Positions 45,887 to 57,169 of a stretch of 64,000 bases of DNA are shown piece by piece. Both the position numbers and the translations under genes were made by a program. This stretch comes from Macrotis lagotis. Lineage: Eukaryota; Chordata; Mammalia; Peramelemorphia; Peramelidae. Location of the stretch: positions 462,234,867 to 462,298,866 of the forward strand of contig NC_133666.1 in the NCBI RefSeq assembly GCF_037893015.1, read 5' to 3'. Numbering within the stretch: the stretch's first letter is position 1; each line of letters starts with the position of its first letter. Below the pieces are notes generated by a model. That model saw nothing but the letters and a program-made list of their open reading frames with translations, was not told the DNA's origin and searched no databases.

Positions 45887-46772
45887 TTTCCCTGCTTATG
45901 ACTTGAGTTTAACCCTTTGTTAAAAGGCTTCTAGGGTGGACAGTGCAATGTTCCAAGCTGCTGGGGTTTCACACAGTTGTTTTCCTAGATACCTCTAGGG
46001 ATTTGCAAGTTTTCAGTTCTTCCAAGCTGGTATGATCTAAGGAGAGGTGTTTACTCTTCTTTTGACTTGTGCTCTTGACAATGAATGTTTATATTCTTTT
46101 GCCCTGAAACTGTGAAGAAGGCTCCTGCTCCCCTGTGGCTATAAGCTCTGGGATGTGACTGCTCTCCTCTCCCTGGGACTGTGACCCAGGACTTCAACCC
46201 TGATCCAAGGATGAGCTAAGCAAAGGAAAAATGTTCTGCCTCAGTGCTAGCAAAAAAGACTCCTATAATCTCCTTCTGATCCCCCTACTGTCTGAGTTGA
46301 AAGTTCTAGAAGTAGCTGTAGCAACTGCTGAATTGAGTGGTTTCTAAGGCCTGCTCCTGGTTTGCAGCAGCTGAGAATGTGCTTGTGAGGGCTGCATTGG
46401 ACTGAGTTCCACTCTCACCCTGGTGTGATAGATCTTTGCTGCTGACCTTCTTTATTATATATGGTATCCATGGGCTAAGAGGTCTGGAAACCATCATTAC
46501 TGGCACTAATGCAGTTGCCCCATTGCCTGTTCCTTGACTGCTGGGATGGGTCTTGCTGGCATGGCCAGTGCTGAACTGTACTCCTCTCTCACCTAGTGAA
46601 CAGACCTTTCCTCACTTATCTTGGACTAGAAAATAGTTTTGCTCCATCTTTTTCTGGGTTCTGCCACTCTAGGATTTGTTTAGAGACATTATTTAAAGGG
46701 CTTTGGAGGGATTTGGGAGAGATCTCAAGCCAGTCCCTGCCTTTATTCTACCATCTTGATTCTTCCTCTTCT

Positions 46773-46786
46773 CTCTAGTGTTTTTT
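46773..46786 (+). repeat. Target site duplication, right copy (HAL1-like element 3)
   Basis: CTCTCTAGTGTTTT, partner of 44077-44090. Confidence 0.75.
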
Positions 46787-47590
46787 TTAACATGAATGGA
46801 TGTTGCATTTTGTCAAAAGTTTGTTCAGTATTTATTGAGCTAATCTATGATTTCTCTTTGGTTTTTAACTGATATGGTCATGTATGTTGATAGTTTTCTT
46901 GATATTGAACTATTCCTGCATTCCTAATATAAATCTCAAATGATTTATGATCTTTATTATTTATTGCTGTTATATTTTATTTAAGAATTCTGCAACAATA
47001 TTGATTAGAGAAATTGATGTAGAGTTTTCTTTTTTCTATTTTGGATCTTCCTAGTTTAGGTATCAGTACAAAAGGCAGGATTCCTTTTTTCACTTATTTT
47101 CTCCAATAGTTTATAGAGTATTGGGATTAATTGTTCTTTAAATGCTTTGTAGAATTTGCTTGTTAATCCATCTGCTGCTGGGAATTTTTTTTTAGGGACA
47201 TTTCCCCCAAGGTCATCTTTGACTGTATCCCATATATTTTGGTATGCTGTGTCAATGTTGTCATTCTCTTTAGGGAAATTATTGTCTATAATTTATTTTT
47301 TGACCCATTTATATTTAGGATTGAATTATTTAATTTCCAATTAATTTTAAACTATCTTTCCACTGTCCTTTACTGAATATAATTTTTATTGCATTATCAA
47401 CTGAAAAAGATAGATTTAACATTTCTGCTTTTCTGCATTTGACTGTGAGGCTTTTTTATGCCCTAATACATAGTTAACTTTATATTCTTTTATATTCCCA
47501 TTTAATTTTCTTCAGACATCTACTTACTCAATTTCTTCTTTTAAAACTTAGATGCTATATTATTTGGTGCATCCTGTATTTTCAACCACT
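46787..47590 (-). mobile_element. L1 LINE ORF2, RT and endonuclease parts, antisense, internally deleted
   Basis: It continues the L1 of 42830-44090. The minus strand matches the RT core (caaaagtttgttcagtattt at 46816) and the region before it. Near 47210 it jumps from the sequence equivalent to about 59460 in the full-length copy to that at about 59950, losing about 490 bp. It then follows the endonuclease end to 47590. Confidence 0.65.
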
Positions 47591-48109
47591 TTGATGTTTC
47601 AATATCACCTCCATCTTTGTCTCAAATTGAATCACCCATCTCTTTTCTCTCTTTCAATCCAAATTTCAGTCTTCTAGGTTCAAAATCTTCCAGTAACCAA
47701 ATCTTGTGTAATCTACCTTAGCAATACCCATTATATTCATTTAAGACATTCAAATCTCAATGCCACTACCTTTGCAGAAGTCATTAGTGATAAAATAACT
47801 ATAAACTGTTTTCTCTAACTTCAATCTCTCTTTCTTATATTGTATTTTATGCACTAGCACTCAACTAATCTTAATACAATACTTTGATCATGCCATTCAA
47901 GCATGTGCCAAATTCACCATGTGTCAGGGGAAAACCACATACAATTATGTATAAACATGCTACATGCAGGATAAATTAGAAATGATTAACAAAATAAAGA
48001 TACTAGAATTAAGGGAGATTAAGACAGGTTTCATATAGAAGGTGGAATTTAAGTGAGAGAAACCAAGAAGCAGAGATGAGAAAAGAAAGAATTTCAGATA
48101 TGTGAAGAA

Positions 48110-48540
48110 TATGGGGGTGTTTGACTTCCAAAAGAAAATTACAAAGACTAGGGTCTGTCTGTATTGGTACCTATGGGAAGGTGTGTGAGTATAAGATGAA
48201 AGACTTAGACTCAACCTGATCAAAACCTGAGATTAGATCAGTTCTGCCCCACCTACTGAGTTAAACCTAGGTTCTGTGTCCTCCTTTGCATATACTCAAG
48301 GGGATTACTGTTCCCTCCCCTGTGCTCATTAGGGGAAAAACATATGGAAGTGACGGTAGCAATTAGATTGTGACCTGGCCAATGATTGGCATAAAGGGGG
48401 ACAAACAAGTTTTTCAAACTGCGTATAAGACCAGGTTTGCCGTGATTTGAGGCCCCTCTCCCCTTGAGAGAGGTAGGCCTTTAGTTAAGATATCTTAATA
48501 AAAGCCATTTCAATCACTCTGGAGTAAGTATTTATGAGTC
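48110..48540 (+). mobile_element. Possible solo LTR of an endogenous retrovirus (fossil)
   Basis: This block breaks the L2 alignment. It has LTR-like signals in the right order: a TATA-like gcgtataagacc near 48421, then aataaaagcc near 48499, about 80 bp downstream, and a CA-ending segment near 48538. The ends and family are not certain and no internal retroviral sequence was seen. If real it is a lone LTR, younger than the L2. Other reading: unnamed DNA or SINE insertion. Confidence 0.4.
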
Positions 48541-48689
48541 AGTGAGAACCAGTAAAAATGCCCAAAGCTGTGTGTCTTATACAAAGACCAGTGAGAAAGC
48601 CAGTGTCACTGGATTTCAGATAATATAGGGATAAAGTATAAAATTGGAATGGTAAAGGAGAAAGGGCTTTGAATAACAAACATAAGCCA

Positions 48690-49025
48690 TGTACTCCAGG
48701 AATTTTTACTGACTGTTACCCATGCCTAGAATGTTCCTCCACCTCATCTCACTTTCTGACTTGCAGTATTTCAAGTACCATCTAAAATCCTAGTTCTAAT
48801 GAAGTCTTTCATAGTTCTTCTTAAATCTAGTGCCTTCCCTTATGTTAATTATTTTCAACTTATCCAGTACATAATTTGTTAGAACATTGGTGTCTATATA
48901 TCTCCATCTTTACTTTGAGCTCCTTGAAAGCAGGGAGTGGTCTTTACATTGCTTTATATTCCCTATGTTTAACACAGGGACAGGCACATACCAAGTGTAG
49001 AATAAATGCTTATTAACTGACTGAT
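48690..49025 (+). repeat. L2/L3-type LINE 3' end, sense
   Basis: gcctagaatgttcctccacc, tgacttgcagtatttcaagt, ttgagctccttgaaagcagg, gggacaggcacataccaagt, gtagaataaatgcttattaa, ctgactga: the classic L2 3' terminus, inserted into an antisense L2. Confidence 0.75.
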
Positions 49026-49959
49026 TGGCATCCTGAAGGAAATTAGGATGCACATGAGTTTATTACAGATAAAGTGACATCACAATTGAGTGCGGAGACA
49101 ATGATGTCAAGTTTGAGGGACTGAACCAGACTGGTGGCAGTATCAAAGGAGAGAAGGGAGTGAAAATAATAGATGTTATAATATATATAATTAACAGAAT
49201 TTGGCAACAGTTTAGATATGGAGAGAAAGAAAGTGAGGAGTCATGGATGACACCTAGATTGCTAGCCTGTTGATACCCTTGACATAATAGGAAGTTAGGA
49301 AGTGAGGTGAATTAGGAGGTAGGAGGGGAGAAGATAATGAATTCATCCTAGGAAAATGTTGAGCTTAAAATGTCTATCCAACACAAAGCTCAAGGTGTGT
49401 GACAGGCAATTGGAGATGCAAGACTGAAGGTTGGAAGAGAGATAAGGGCTAGATATGTAGATTTGAAAATCCAAGGGGGCGTCCAAGGGAATTGATGAAA
49501 ACACCAAGAAAGAATGTAGAGGATGAAGAGAAGGTTCAGGGCAGGTTCCCAGAAGAGACCTCACAGTTAGTAGATGTGACCTGAATGAGCATCTAGCAAA
49601 GGAGTCTGAAAAGGATGATGTCAAATAGGTAGGAAGAAAACCTAGTGAGGAAGAGTATCAAGGAAAATAAAGTGATCAACAGTTCTGATGACTAGAAAGA
49701 GGTCAAAAAGGATGAAAATTGAGCAAAAGTCATTAGATTTATGTGTTAAGATATCAATAACTTTGAGAGAGTCAGTTGAATGATGAAATTTGGAGTCAAA
49801 ATGAAAGAAGTTAAGTGAGAGGAGAAAGAGGAGAAGGAGAGATAGCTATTGCAGACTGTCTTCTCAAAGTATTTAGTTACAAAAGGGAGGAGAAGGGGAA
49901 AATGAGAGGCTTAAGAAGGAATGAAAAGTTCATTAGAAGAGCCACTGTGGTGAGTAAAA

Positions 49960-52450
49960 TAGTGAATAAATTGTAGAGACATGAGAGGATTGCCTTGCCC
50001 CAATAAGAGCCTATATCTTCTTCCAGGTGATCTTCAGAATCTTCCATTTGAAATGGAAACAATTCAGTTGGCATTGGTAAACTGTCCAAGTGTCCCCTGC
50101 ATACAATGAGGTCAGAACAAAGGATCTGTAGACCTTCAGTTTGATAGTCAATCTAAGACCTCTTCTCTCCCACACTTTCTTTTGAAGCCTCTCAATACTG
50201 AACTAGATCTGGCATGGAGTATGTCAACCTCATTATCAATGTGTACCTCCATAGAAAGGACACTGCCAAGGTAAGTGAAATTATCCACAGTTTGAGAACT
50301 TCTCCATTTGCTATAACCGGTGGCTCCACACGTGGGTTGTATGGTGCTGGCTGATGGACCACTTATGTTTTCTTAGTGTTAATTGTTAAGCCAAAATTAG
50401 CACAAACAGTGAAGAATTAAATCATACTTTGTTGCATTCCAGCTTCAGAGGTTGCATTGAGTACACAATAATCTGCAAACAGAAAAGCACGTACCAATAC
50501 TCCCTCTGCTTTGGTCTTGGCTTGTAGTCTTTTCAATTTGGTCTTGGCTTGTAGTCTTTTCAAGTTGAAGAACTTAACAGCATTGCAGTAGCTGTCCATG
50601 ATGTTGTCTTCATTCTTATGAAGATATTTGAAAACATCATGCCATAAACCATGGGGACAAACACACAGCATGGTTTCACACTATTGGTGACTGGGAAATC
50701 TTAAGCATATTGTCCACAAGCATTCCAAAATTATACTGATATATAATACTGATGAACTTCTCTGGGCAACCAAATTTTGACATAACTTTCCATAAGATCT
50801 CACAACTGATAATACCAAAGACCTTGACTAGATCTACAAATGTTTTATACAGACCTCTGTTCTGCTCATGGCATTTTTCCTGGAGTTGTCAGACAGCAAA
50901 GGGTCCTTGACCCTTTTGAAAACCACACTGGTTCTCAGGTAGATGACCATCATCCAGTCAAAGGATCAGTCTATTAAGGAGGACTTTAATTCTTCTAGTA
51001 GTATTTTTGTCTTGGAGCCATTACTTTGATGGAATCTGAATATTTAACTTGGAAAGGATGAGTCTATGATTGCTCCAGCACTCTGCATCACACATTGCCT
51101 TAAACACTCTCACATCCTCTCTGTCTCTTCTCCTTACAATCATAAAGTCTAGTAGATGTCAATGTTTGTTGCAAGGGTACATTCAGGAAGTTTATGATGA
51201 GATGGTTATAACATGCACAAATCTTCCATAGTCGGTGACCATTGCTGTTGCTTCTTCCAACTCCATTCCTCCTAAGGATTCCCTACCATGTCTGGTAGTC
51301 TGAGTCTATTCTAGCATTAAAGTCACCCAGAATTATAAACTTGTCCTCTTTTGGGGCATTGGTGATAAGAGTCTCTAGGTCTTCATAAAATTTTTCTTTG
51401 ACTTGATCAGGGTTCATCATGGTGGGAGCCATCACTCACTGTGGCCACTTCAGAAAAATGTGTATCCAGCTCAGAATTCAATAAATTGACCTTCATTTTC
51501 CAGTTTTGTTTTACTTAAGACTGCTATTTGGATTTTATACCTGCTGACTTCTCTTGCAACAAGAGATGTTCATCTTTCACGTCTATTGAATCTCGTGTTG
51601 TCTATGAGTGTGCATACATTCCATGTACCAATGATAAGTAGAATCATCTATGAAAAAGTATTTGAACACTTTTTGATGCTTCAACTGCAGGGTGGATAAT
51701 CATGCCAGGGCTGAGTAAGCAGACAATTTTATAAGTACTTTTTTTTAGCCCTTTCCTTACACCAGGATGTGAGCAATACAATCCTTAAAAAGCTGTTCAG
51801 ACATTCAGGGGTCTGACAAACCTTCTGTTGTTTCCAGTGAGGAGACAAAGGTATGATCTGGTCTGCCTATGTGCAGGGTTGTGACTACAGTGCCCAGTGT
51901 ATATGCATTTGCTACTTCCTCATTTGCCTGTTGCCATAGGATTTTGAAAGCAGAATGGTAAAATGGTATGGGCCATGTCTTTTGATTTATGGGTAAATTG
52001 AATTTAGGTGAAGTAGAGTTATATGAAGTTAGCCTCACTTTCCCTTCCAAAGTCATCACAGTCCAGTGTCAAGACAAAGTCAAGACAATTGGTGATGGCT
52101 CTTGATAGATGACCTTGGCATCCTCAATGTCTATTCAAGTTCTAAGCATTCCACAGTGCCTGCTTCAGCTGTCTGCATGGTCATTGGAATAAATTGTTCT
52201 TAACTGCCAATTCTACCGGTAGAAGTCATCACATGCTTGAAGTAGATTCTCCCCACCTCCCCCAACTCACCTACAAGTTTGAGCTCTCTTGGATATTCTC
52301 AACCTGATTAGACCATTTGCCAAAATGCTTTTACCAGAGTGTGGTCAGTCAGCATGTGCTACACAGGTGAGAGTTAGATGGGTCAAGTGGACATCAATGG
52401 TAGAAATCATCCCTGAAAAGGGCTCAGCAGCCCTGGCACCAAAGGTCCTA
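49960..52450 (-). mobile_element. RTE-like LINE, antisense, endonuclease and RT remnants plus 5' UTR
   Basis: On the minus strand the order is as follows. A 5' UTR-like block lies at about 52450-52080. An endonuclease start comes near 51620: TWNVCTLIDNTRFNRRERWT, then SLVAREVSRYKIQIAVL-like. The EN core comes near 51360: DKFIILGDFNARIDSDYQTW. RT block one comes near 50940: LPENQCGFQKGQG, then LYKTFVDLVKVF and MSKFGCPEKFISI. The RT catalytic region (50520-50420) reads VRAFLFADYCVLNATSEAGM, so the usual FADD is FADY here. YLGSVLSMEVHIDNEVD lies near 50260. Many stops and shifts. Assignment to RTE rather than another APE-type clade is from memory. Confidence 0.65.
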
Positions 52451-53055
52451 GTCTTAACACACCCTACATCCCTCCAATTTGAATACATTGTGTTTGTATA
52501 CAATCCTTTGTTGTTTATGAGGGCTTGAGAGAGGAGACTCTTCTGCCCTCCCCCATATCTCCAGTGCTTAGCAATGTGTTTGGTACATGGTATAACTTAG
52601 TTACCAATTAAGTGAACCCACCTTGTCAAGGTGGTGATGAGGGGAGGGTAGAAAATGATTAAAAGAGCAACCAATCCTAGAAAAAGTGACCAGGAAAGTT
52701 GTGTCATTAGGAGGGAGTCAAGTGACAATGAGAGACAAAAGATGCAAGGAGTGGAAAAAGAAAAGATTTATAATAAAAGCGAGTTTGTTACCTGTGGAGT
52801 AAACATTCTGGAGAGCACAGTGAAAGGGATGAATACTTTTTAGAGTGGGATACTGAGGGGTGATTATTGAATCTAGGAGGGATAGAAATAAGGGAGTGAA
52901 CAGCTGGGGAAATGGAAAATAGGGTTTCACTAATAATAGATAGAAGTTCAGAAACATTGGGAAGGGAAGATTTTAAAAGGATGGGACTTTGTTAATCACT
53001 GAGAAAGGAATTCTGATGGTTTATCAATATCACTAGGGGTTTGGTTTCTGATACT
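52451..53055. other. Unassigned, with a short L2-tail-like patch
   Basis: The part at 52555-52610 (ccagtgcttagcaatgtgtt, tggtacatggtata) looks like an L2/MIR tail. The purine-rich part at 52620-52980 may be another decayed antisense L2, but no RT motif was found. Confidence 0.35.
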
Positions 53056-53180
53056 CAAAAATAATGAATTGCTCTCTACTGACTATAGAATAAAGTTAAA
53101 ATTCCTAATTCTAGTGTTCAGAGCAATCAGATCCCAATATACCTCTTCAGTCTTATGTCCTACATCTCCAACCGTACAAA
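53056..53180 (+). repeat. L2 LINE ORF2 C-terminal fragment, sense
   Basis: A translated block reads YRIKLKLLILVFRAIRSQYT, then SSVLCPTSP (53080-53170). It matches the YRIKFKLL.L.FKAL...P.YLSSL block near the L2 C-terminus. It may continue at 54100-54250. Confidence 0.5.
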
Positions 53181-53690
53181 TCCTTTGCTTTTGTTAGAAA
53201 AACTGTTTATTTCCTTCCTATTTATCTTCATAATTTGGGGTTCAGAGTCCATTTGTCCTTTTAAGGAGGTTGTTTGGCTGAAACTTATGTTTCTGAAATT
53301 GAGAAGCCAAGTAGGCCTTAAGACTTCCCCAAGTAATTTAAATTGCTTTATATGGTAGGATCCCCCTGGTTCTGACCCTATTATTACCTTTGAGATGTAT
53401 AAATCTCCCCTTCTCAATTAGCCCATTATAAATTTGAATGTTAAACTAGTTTTTGGCATATAACTGAGATTCCTCTTTGGCTAGGTCTGCTTCCTGAAAG
53501 GATTCTGAGATAACTGTTTCTTCAAAAATTATTTCTCATTTCTCTGACATAATTTGCTATATAAAAGTTTTATTAGGACTATAATTTTGTTCAGGGTTAT
53601 TTTTCTGAGTCCCATCCTGTGCTTTAACATAATAAAACTTAGGTTTTAAACTGGAATCTCTGCATTGTGATAGCTATTTGGCAAGCAATA
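53181..53690 (+). mobile_element. Possible LTR-like insertion (fossil, weak)
   Basis: It interrupts the L2. It has a tataaaagtttt-like box near 53561 and aataaaacttagg near 53631, spaced as in an LTR. No target duplication and no family could be set. It may equally be unnamed DNA. Confidence 0.25.
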
Positions 53691-53694
53691 ATTT

Positions 53695-53835
53695 GGGGGG
53701 GCGAGGCAATGGGGTTAAGTGACTTGCCCAAGGTCACACAACTAGGTAACTATTAAGCTTCTGAATCTGGATTTGAACTCAGGTCCTCCTGATTGCAGGG
53801 CTCATGCTCTATCCACTGCATCACCTAGCTGCCCT
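53695..53835 (-). repeat. WSINE1-type SINE, antisense
   Basis: gcgaggcaatggggttaagt, aaggtcacacaactaggtaa, tgaactcaggtcctcctgat, ccactgcatcacctagctgc. The target duplication was not resolved. Confidence 0.85.
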
Positions 53836-54099
53836 GCAGCAGTTTCTTGTCACATTAACTCCATGTTTCCTATAAAACTTTTACTAAATTAACTAATCAG
53901 ACTAGCCAATGAGTTTTTTGCTATCACATGATCTCTAAAATTTATCCTTTGGATGATGCCGTACCTGAAATTCTGGCATCACTGTCCCATCTCTATCTAA
54001 ATTGAATGCATTTATCTCACTCCAATTCAAATCTTACAATTACTACTAAATCATTCCCTACTATACAAAATGTTTTCTTCCTCGATTGATCTGATTATC

Positions 54100-54250
54100 T
54101 GAACAATTCATTTGACCATGAATTCTACATTCTTTCACATGTTCTAGTCTTTACTCTACATATTATCTTATCTGCCCAAGAGGTCCTGAGATCTTAAAAG
54201 GTAGGAATTCTGATTTATACTGCTTCATATACCTCCTAGTGTATTAACTT
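54100..54250 (+). repeat. L2 3' region, sense, diverged
   Basis: ttctagtctttactctacat, attatcttatctgcccaaga, ggtcctgagatcttaaaagg, tacctcctagtgtatta: parallels the L2 3' UTR order ending near the 172-bp repeat. Confidence 0.4.
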
Positions 54251-54255
54251 AAAGA

Positions 54256-54427
54256 AAACTCTTCCTAAATCATAAAACCCATAAAACCCAAACATTGTTT
54301 GCATTTCCAAGCAAGAAATGAAAGTAAAGCTTCCCTTCAATTAACCCTCTGACATTTATGTATAGGAATGCCATTAGCTTAGTGGGAAGAATATTTTTAA
54401 ATGATTTCATACCTTAATTTGGAAACA
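54256..54427 (+). repeat. 172-bp direct repeat, copy 1
   Basis: It runs from ctcttcctaaatcataaaac to aatttggaaaca, and recurs at 56280-56451 with roughly a dozen differences (about 93% identity). It matches no repeat family I recognise. Confidence 0.85.
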
Positions 54428-54489
54428 TAAAGACCTAGTTAAGCAACTTGCCCAACTCCTTTGCCTGTTTGTTATCCAACGATTCTTTG

Positions 54490-54718
54490 GAACAGCTTAG
54501 GTGGTATAGTGGAAAGGATGTTGAACCTGGAGTCAGGAAGACTAATCTTCATGAGTTCAAATTTGGCCTCAGAAAATGAATGATTAGCTGTGTGACCCTG
54601 GGCAAGGTATTGAAACTTATTTGCCTCAGTTTCTTCATCTGTAATAAATTATTCTAGTATCTTTGCCAAGAAAACCTCAAATAGGATCATGAAGAATCAG
54701 ACAAGACTGAACAACAGT
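54490..54718 (+). repeat. tRNA-derived SINE (MAR1 type)
   Basis: ggaacagcttaggtggtata, gtggaaaggatgttgaacct, gttcaaatttggcctcagaa, gctgtgtgaccctgggcaag, ctagtatctttgccaagaaa, then caagactgaacaacagtaca. The tail region of the MAR1 type is well kept. A TA array follows at once. Confidence 0.8.
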
Positions 54719-54724
54719 ACATCA

Positions 54725-54727
<3 letters not shown>

Positions 54728-54771
<44 letters not shown>
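54728..54771 (+). repeat. (TA)n microsatellite
   Basis: About 22 uninterrupted TA units right after a SINE tail, a common origin for such arrays. Confidence 0.95.
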
Positions 54772-54773
<2 letters not shown>

Positions 54774-54979
54774 TGATTACATTTTTAGATTTAAATTAAT
54801 TATAATAATGAACTTGAGAATCATCAGTACTCACAACATAGGTTCTATCAAAATAACTTTATGAATTATTTTACAAATACAACAAGGCTTAAGCTTAACA
54901 AGCTAAAATGACTACAAAAGTGACTATATAATCTGTGCATAGCTAATATCAAATCAAGAAGAATTAAGTGCTAGTCACA

Positions 54980-55100
54980 AGGAACAGGGTTAGGGTTAAA
55001 ATGAATTTAGGATTGGGTATAGGGACCAAATACTAGCAGAAAAATGGTTTCTGACTTTAAGGAATTTACATTCTAAGAGAGGAAAGCAGCATATAAAAAG
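54980..55100 (-). repeat. L2 3' region, antisense
   Basis: tttctgactttaaggaattt followed by acattctaagagaggaaagc is the reversed L2 3' block. Confidence 0.5.
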
Positions 55101-55199
55101 AAGTTGGGAGGAAGTTTTGATATAGGTACTTGACCCAGGTGTGGTTGATAAAGTCCCATGAGTCAGAAGTGAATTCTGGAGTGATATAGACTTACCTAG

Positions 55200-55555
55200 A
55201 CTTTCTCCATAAAATGAAACATCTGGTTTGTGATGGAAAATAACATCGATCCATACCAGAGAAAGAACTATGAAGTTTAAATGCAGACCAAAACTTAATA
55301 TCTTCAATTTTTAAAAGTTGTCTTATGTATTTTTTCCTTAATGTTTTTCCCCATTTTGATTTGATTCTTCTTTTACATGATTAATATGGATTTATGTTTA
55401 ACATAGCTCTATCCTATAACCTATATTAGATTGCTTTCTGACAGGGGGAGAGAGAAAGGAAGGGATGGAAGGAGAAAAATATAGCTCAAAACCTTGCAAA
55501 AATGGTTAGTGAAAACTAACTTTGCATACAATTGGGAAAAAAATTTTAAATAAAA
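55200..55555 (+). mobile_element. L1 3'-UTR fragment, 5'-truncated, sense
   Basis: ccataccagagaaagaacta, tgaagtttaaatgcagacca, aatatggatttatgtttaac, a gacagggggagagagaaagg tract, cctt gcaaaaatggttagtg and an A-rich end near 55550. It parallels 35150-35590 closely; both derive from one L1 subfamily. Confidence 0.7.
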
Positions 55556-56279
55556 TGGGATGGGGGAGGAACCAAACAGAGGAAGAATCTAAAGGGATAG
55601 AAGGTATTTCCAAAGTGAACAATTGAGGCATCTCTTTTTTCCATGGTGTAAAGAGTAAACTAATGCTTCTTCTTTCATTTTCCCCTCCATATTCTGGGTT
55701 CTAATTCATAAGATCAAAACTGTCTATAAATCTACCTGTGTAATTGAATGGAAATTGAGACATGTCCTACCACACCACACCCTTTTTCCTGCTTAATAGA
55801 AAAGGCAGTCTAAGTTAACTTCTTTTGTTCCTAAAACTACCCTTTTATAGGTTTCATTTCAATAGTGCTGTTAACCTAACTTCTTCCTATAATGTTCACC
55901 CCCTAGGAGTCACCCTAGTTCTGATCATTATGATCTTTACCACTATTTCAAGAATTAAATGTTAGTGTACACCTAGCATTAATGATAGATAGAGAATGGG
56001 GAATGGGGTATGAGGGTCAAGGGACTGGAGAAGAGAGCTTTCTACTTAACTCTTAGGGAGATTTAACATGAAGTCAAAGGCAAAGAGAAGCCAGCTGAGG
56101 ATACACAGAATATAATTTGATCAAAGGAGAATACAACTATAGAGACTGAGAAGGGACCACCACAGTTAGACATCTAATGAGTAATACGAGAAAATAAAAA
56201 ATCCAAAAGAACAGTTGAAAGGAAGAAATAAGGTGATGTGCATAAGGACAGGCATTCATTGGATTGTTTCCATTTTTAA
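55556..56279. other. Unassigned sequence
   Basis: No gene, RNA or repeat was recognised in this stretch between the L1 3' end and the second copy of the 172-bp repeat. Confidence 0.4.
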
Positions 56280-56451
56280 AAAATTCTTCCTAAATCATAA
56301 AACCCATAAACCCAAACATTATTTGCATTGCCAAGCAAGAAATGGAAGTAAAGACTCCCTTCAATTAACCCTGTGACATTTATGTATAGGAATGTCATTA
56401 GCTTAGTTGGAGGAATATTTTTAAATGATTTCATACCTTAATTTGGAAACA
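56280..56451 (+). repeat. 172-bp direct repeat, copy 2
   Basis: Partner of 54256-54427, same orientation, 2.0 kb away. The flanks differ on both sides. Confidence 0.85.
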
Positions 56452-56564
56452 GATTTAGGCCAGTGTTCCAGTGAGTCAATTAATTAATCACGCTCCTATT
56501 TTACTTCTATCAAAGAAAAAAACATGAATACTGAATTCTTCAGTTTAGGCACAGAATCAGTTTC

Positions 56565-56566
<2 letters not shown>

Positions 56567-56614
<48 letters not shown>
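56567..56614 (+). repeat. (ATT)n microsatellite
   Basis: About 16 ATT units, uninterrupted. Confidence 0.95.
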
Positions 56615-56615
<1 letters not shown>

Positions 56616-56666
56616 CTAGTTTAGAGTAAGAGGACCAAACAGGCATAGTCTTTTCATGCCTGCCAT

Positions 56667-56681
56667 CCCAAGATGATTTTT
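56667..56681 (+). repeat. Target site duplication, left copy (full-length L1)
   Basis: CCCAAGATGATTTTT, identical to 63027-63041. Confidence 0.92.
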
Positions 56682-57169
56682 TTTGAAAGATTTTATTTAT
56701 TTTGAATTTTACAATTTTCCTCTAATCCTGCATTCCTCCCCCCACACCTCACAGAAGGCAGTTTGTTAGTCTTTACATTGTTTCCATGGTATACATTGAT
56801 CTAAGCTGAATGTGATGAGAGAAAAATCAAACCCTTAAGGAAGAAACATAAAGTATGAGATATAGCAGAATTCCATAATAAGATAACATTTTTTTTGTAA
56901 TTGAAGGTAATTGTCTTTGGTCTTTCTTCAAACTCCACAATTCTTTCTCAGGATACAGCTGGCATTCTCCATCAAAGATATCCCAAAATTGTGCCTGATT
57001 GTTGCCCTGTTGGTATGAGCAAGTCCATTAAGGTTGATCATCACTCCCATGTTGCTGTTAGGATCTACAATGTTCTTCTGGTTCTGCTCATCTCACTCAG
57101 CATCAGTTCATGCAAATCCTTCCAGACTTCCCTGAATTCCCATCCCTCTTGGTTTCTAATTGAATAATA

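Larger units (their letters stand above)
44091..46772 (-). mobile_element. HAL1-like (ORF2-less L1) element 3, antisense, inserted in an antisense L1
   Basis: The minus strand starts gaagaatcaagatggtagaa near 46765. A 5' UTR, ORF1 (from 45886) and a CT-rich 3' region reaching 44091 follow, without ORF2, the same architecture as the elements at 10859 and 20826. Two WSINE1 copies (44219-44374 and 45141-45244) are inserted in it. At about 2.42 kb without them, its length agrees with the others. A 14-bp target duplication with one mismatch brackets it. Confidence 0.75.
47930..49875 (-). mobile_element. L2-clade LINE, antisense, with two internal insertions
   Basis: On the minus strand L2 RT pieces appear in order. 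DFQIYISSPYLSSNLQSCIS and RHFKLNIF lie in the frame 49624-49343, matching the YADDSQIYLSSPN....KLNMSK region. FITVDHFIFLDTL-like sequence lies near 49680. The 3' half runs 48540-48690 (agccagtgtcactggatttc) and 47930-48110. The copy is interrupted by an LTR-like piece (about 48110-48540) and by an L2 tail in the opposite sense (48690-49025). It is decayed, like the copy at 7845-9205. Confidence 0.65.

Noticed and set aside
54996-55307. 103-codon minus-strand frame with a signal-like start
   Set aside because: It overlaps an L2 tail and an L1 3' UTR in antisense, and shows no domain.
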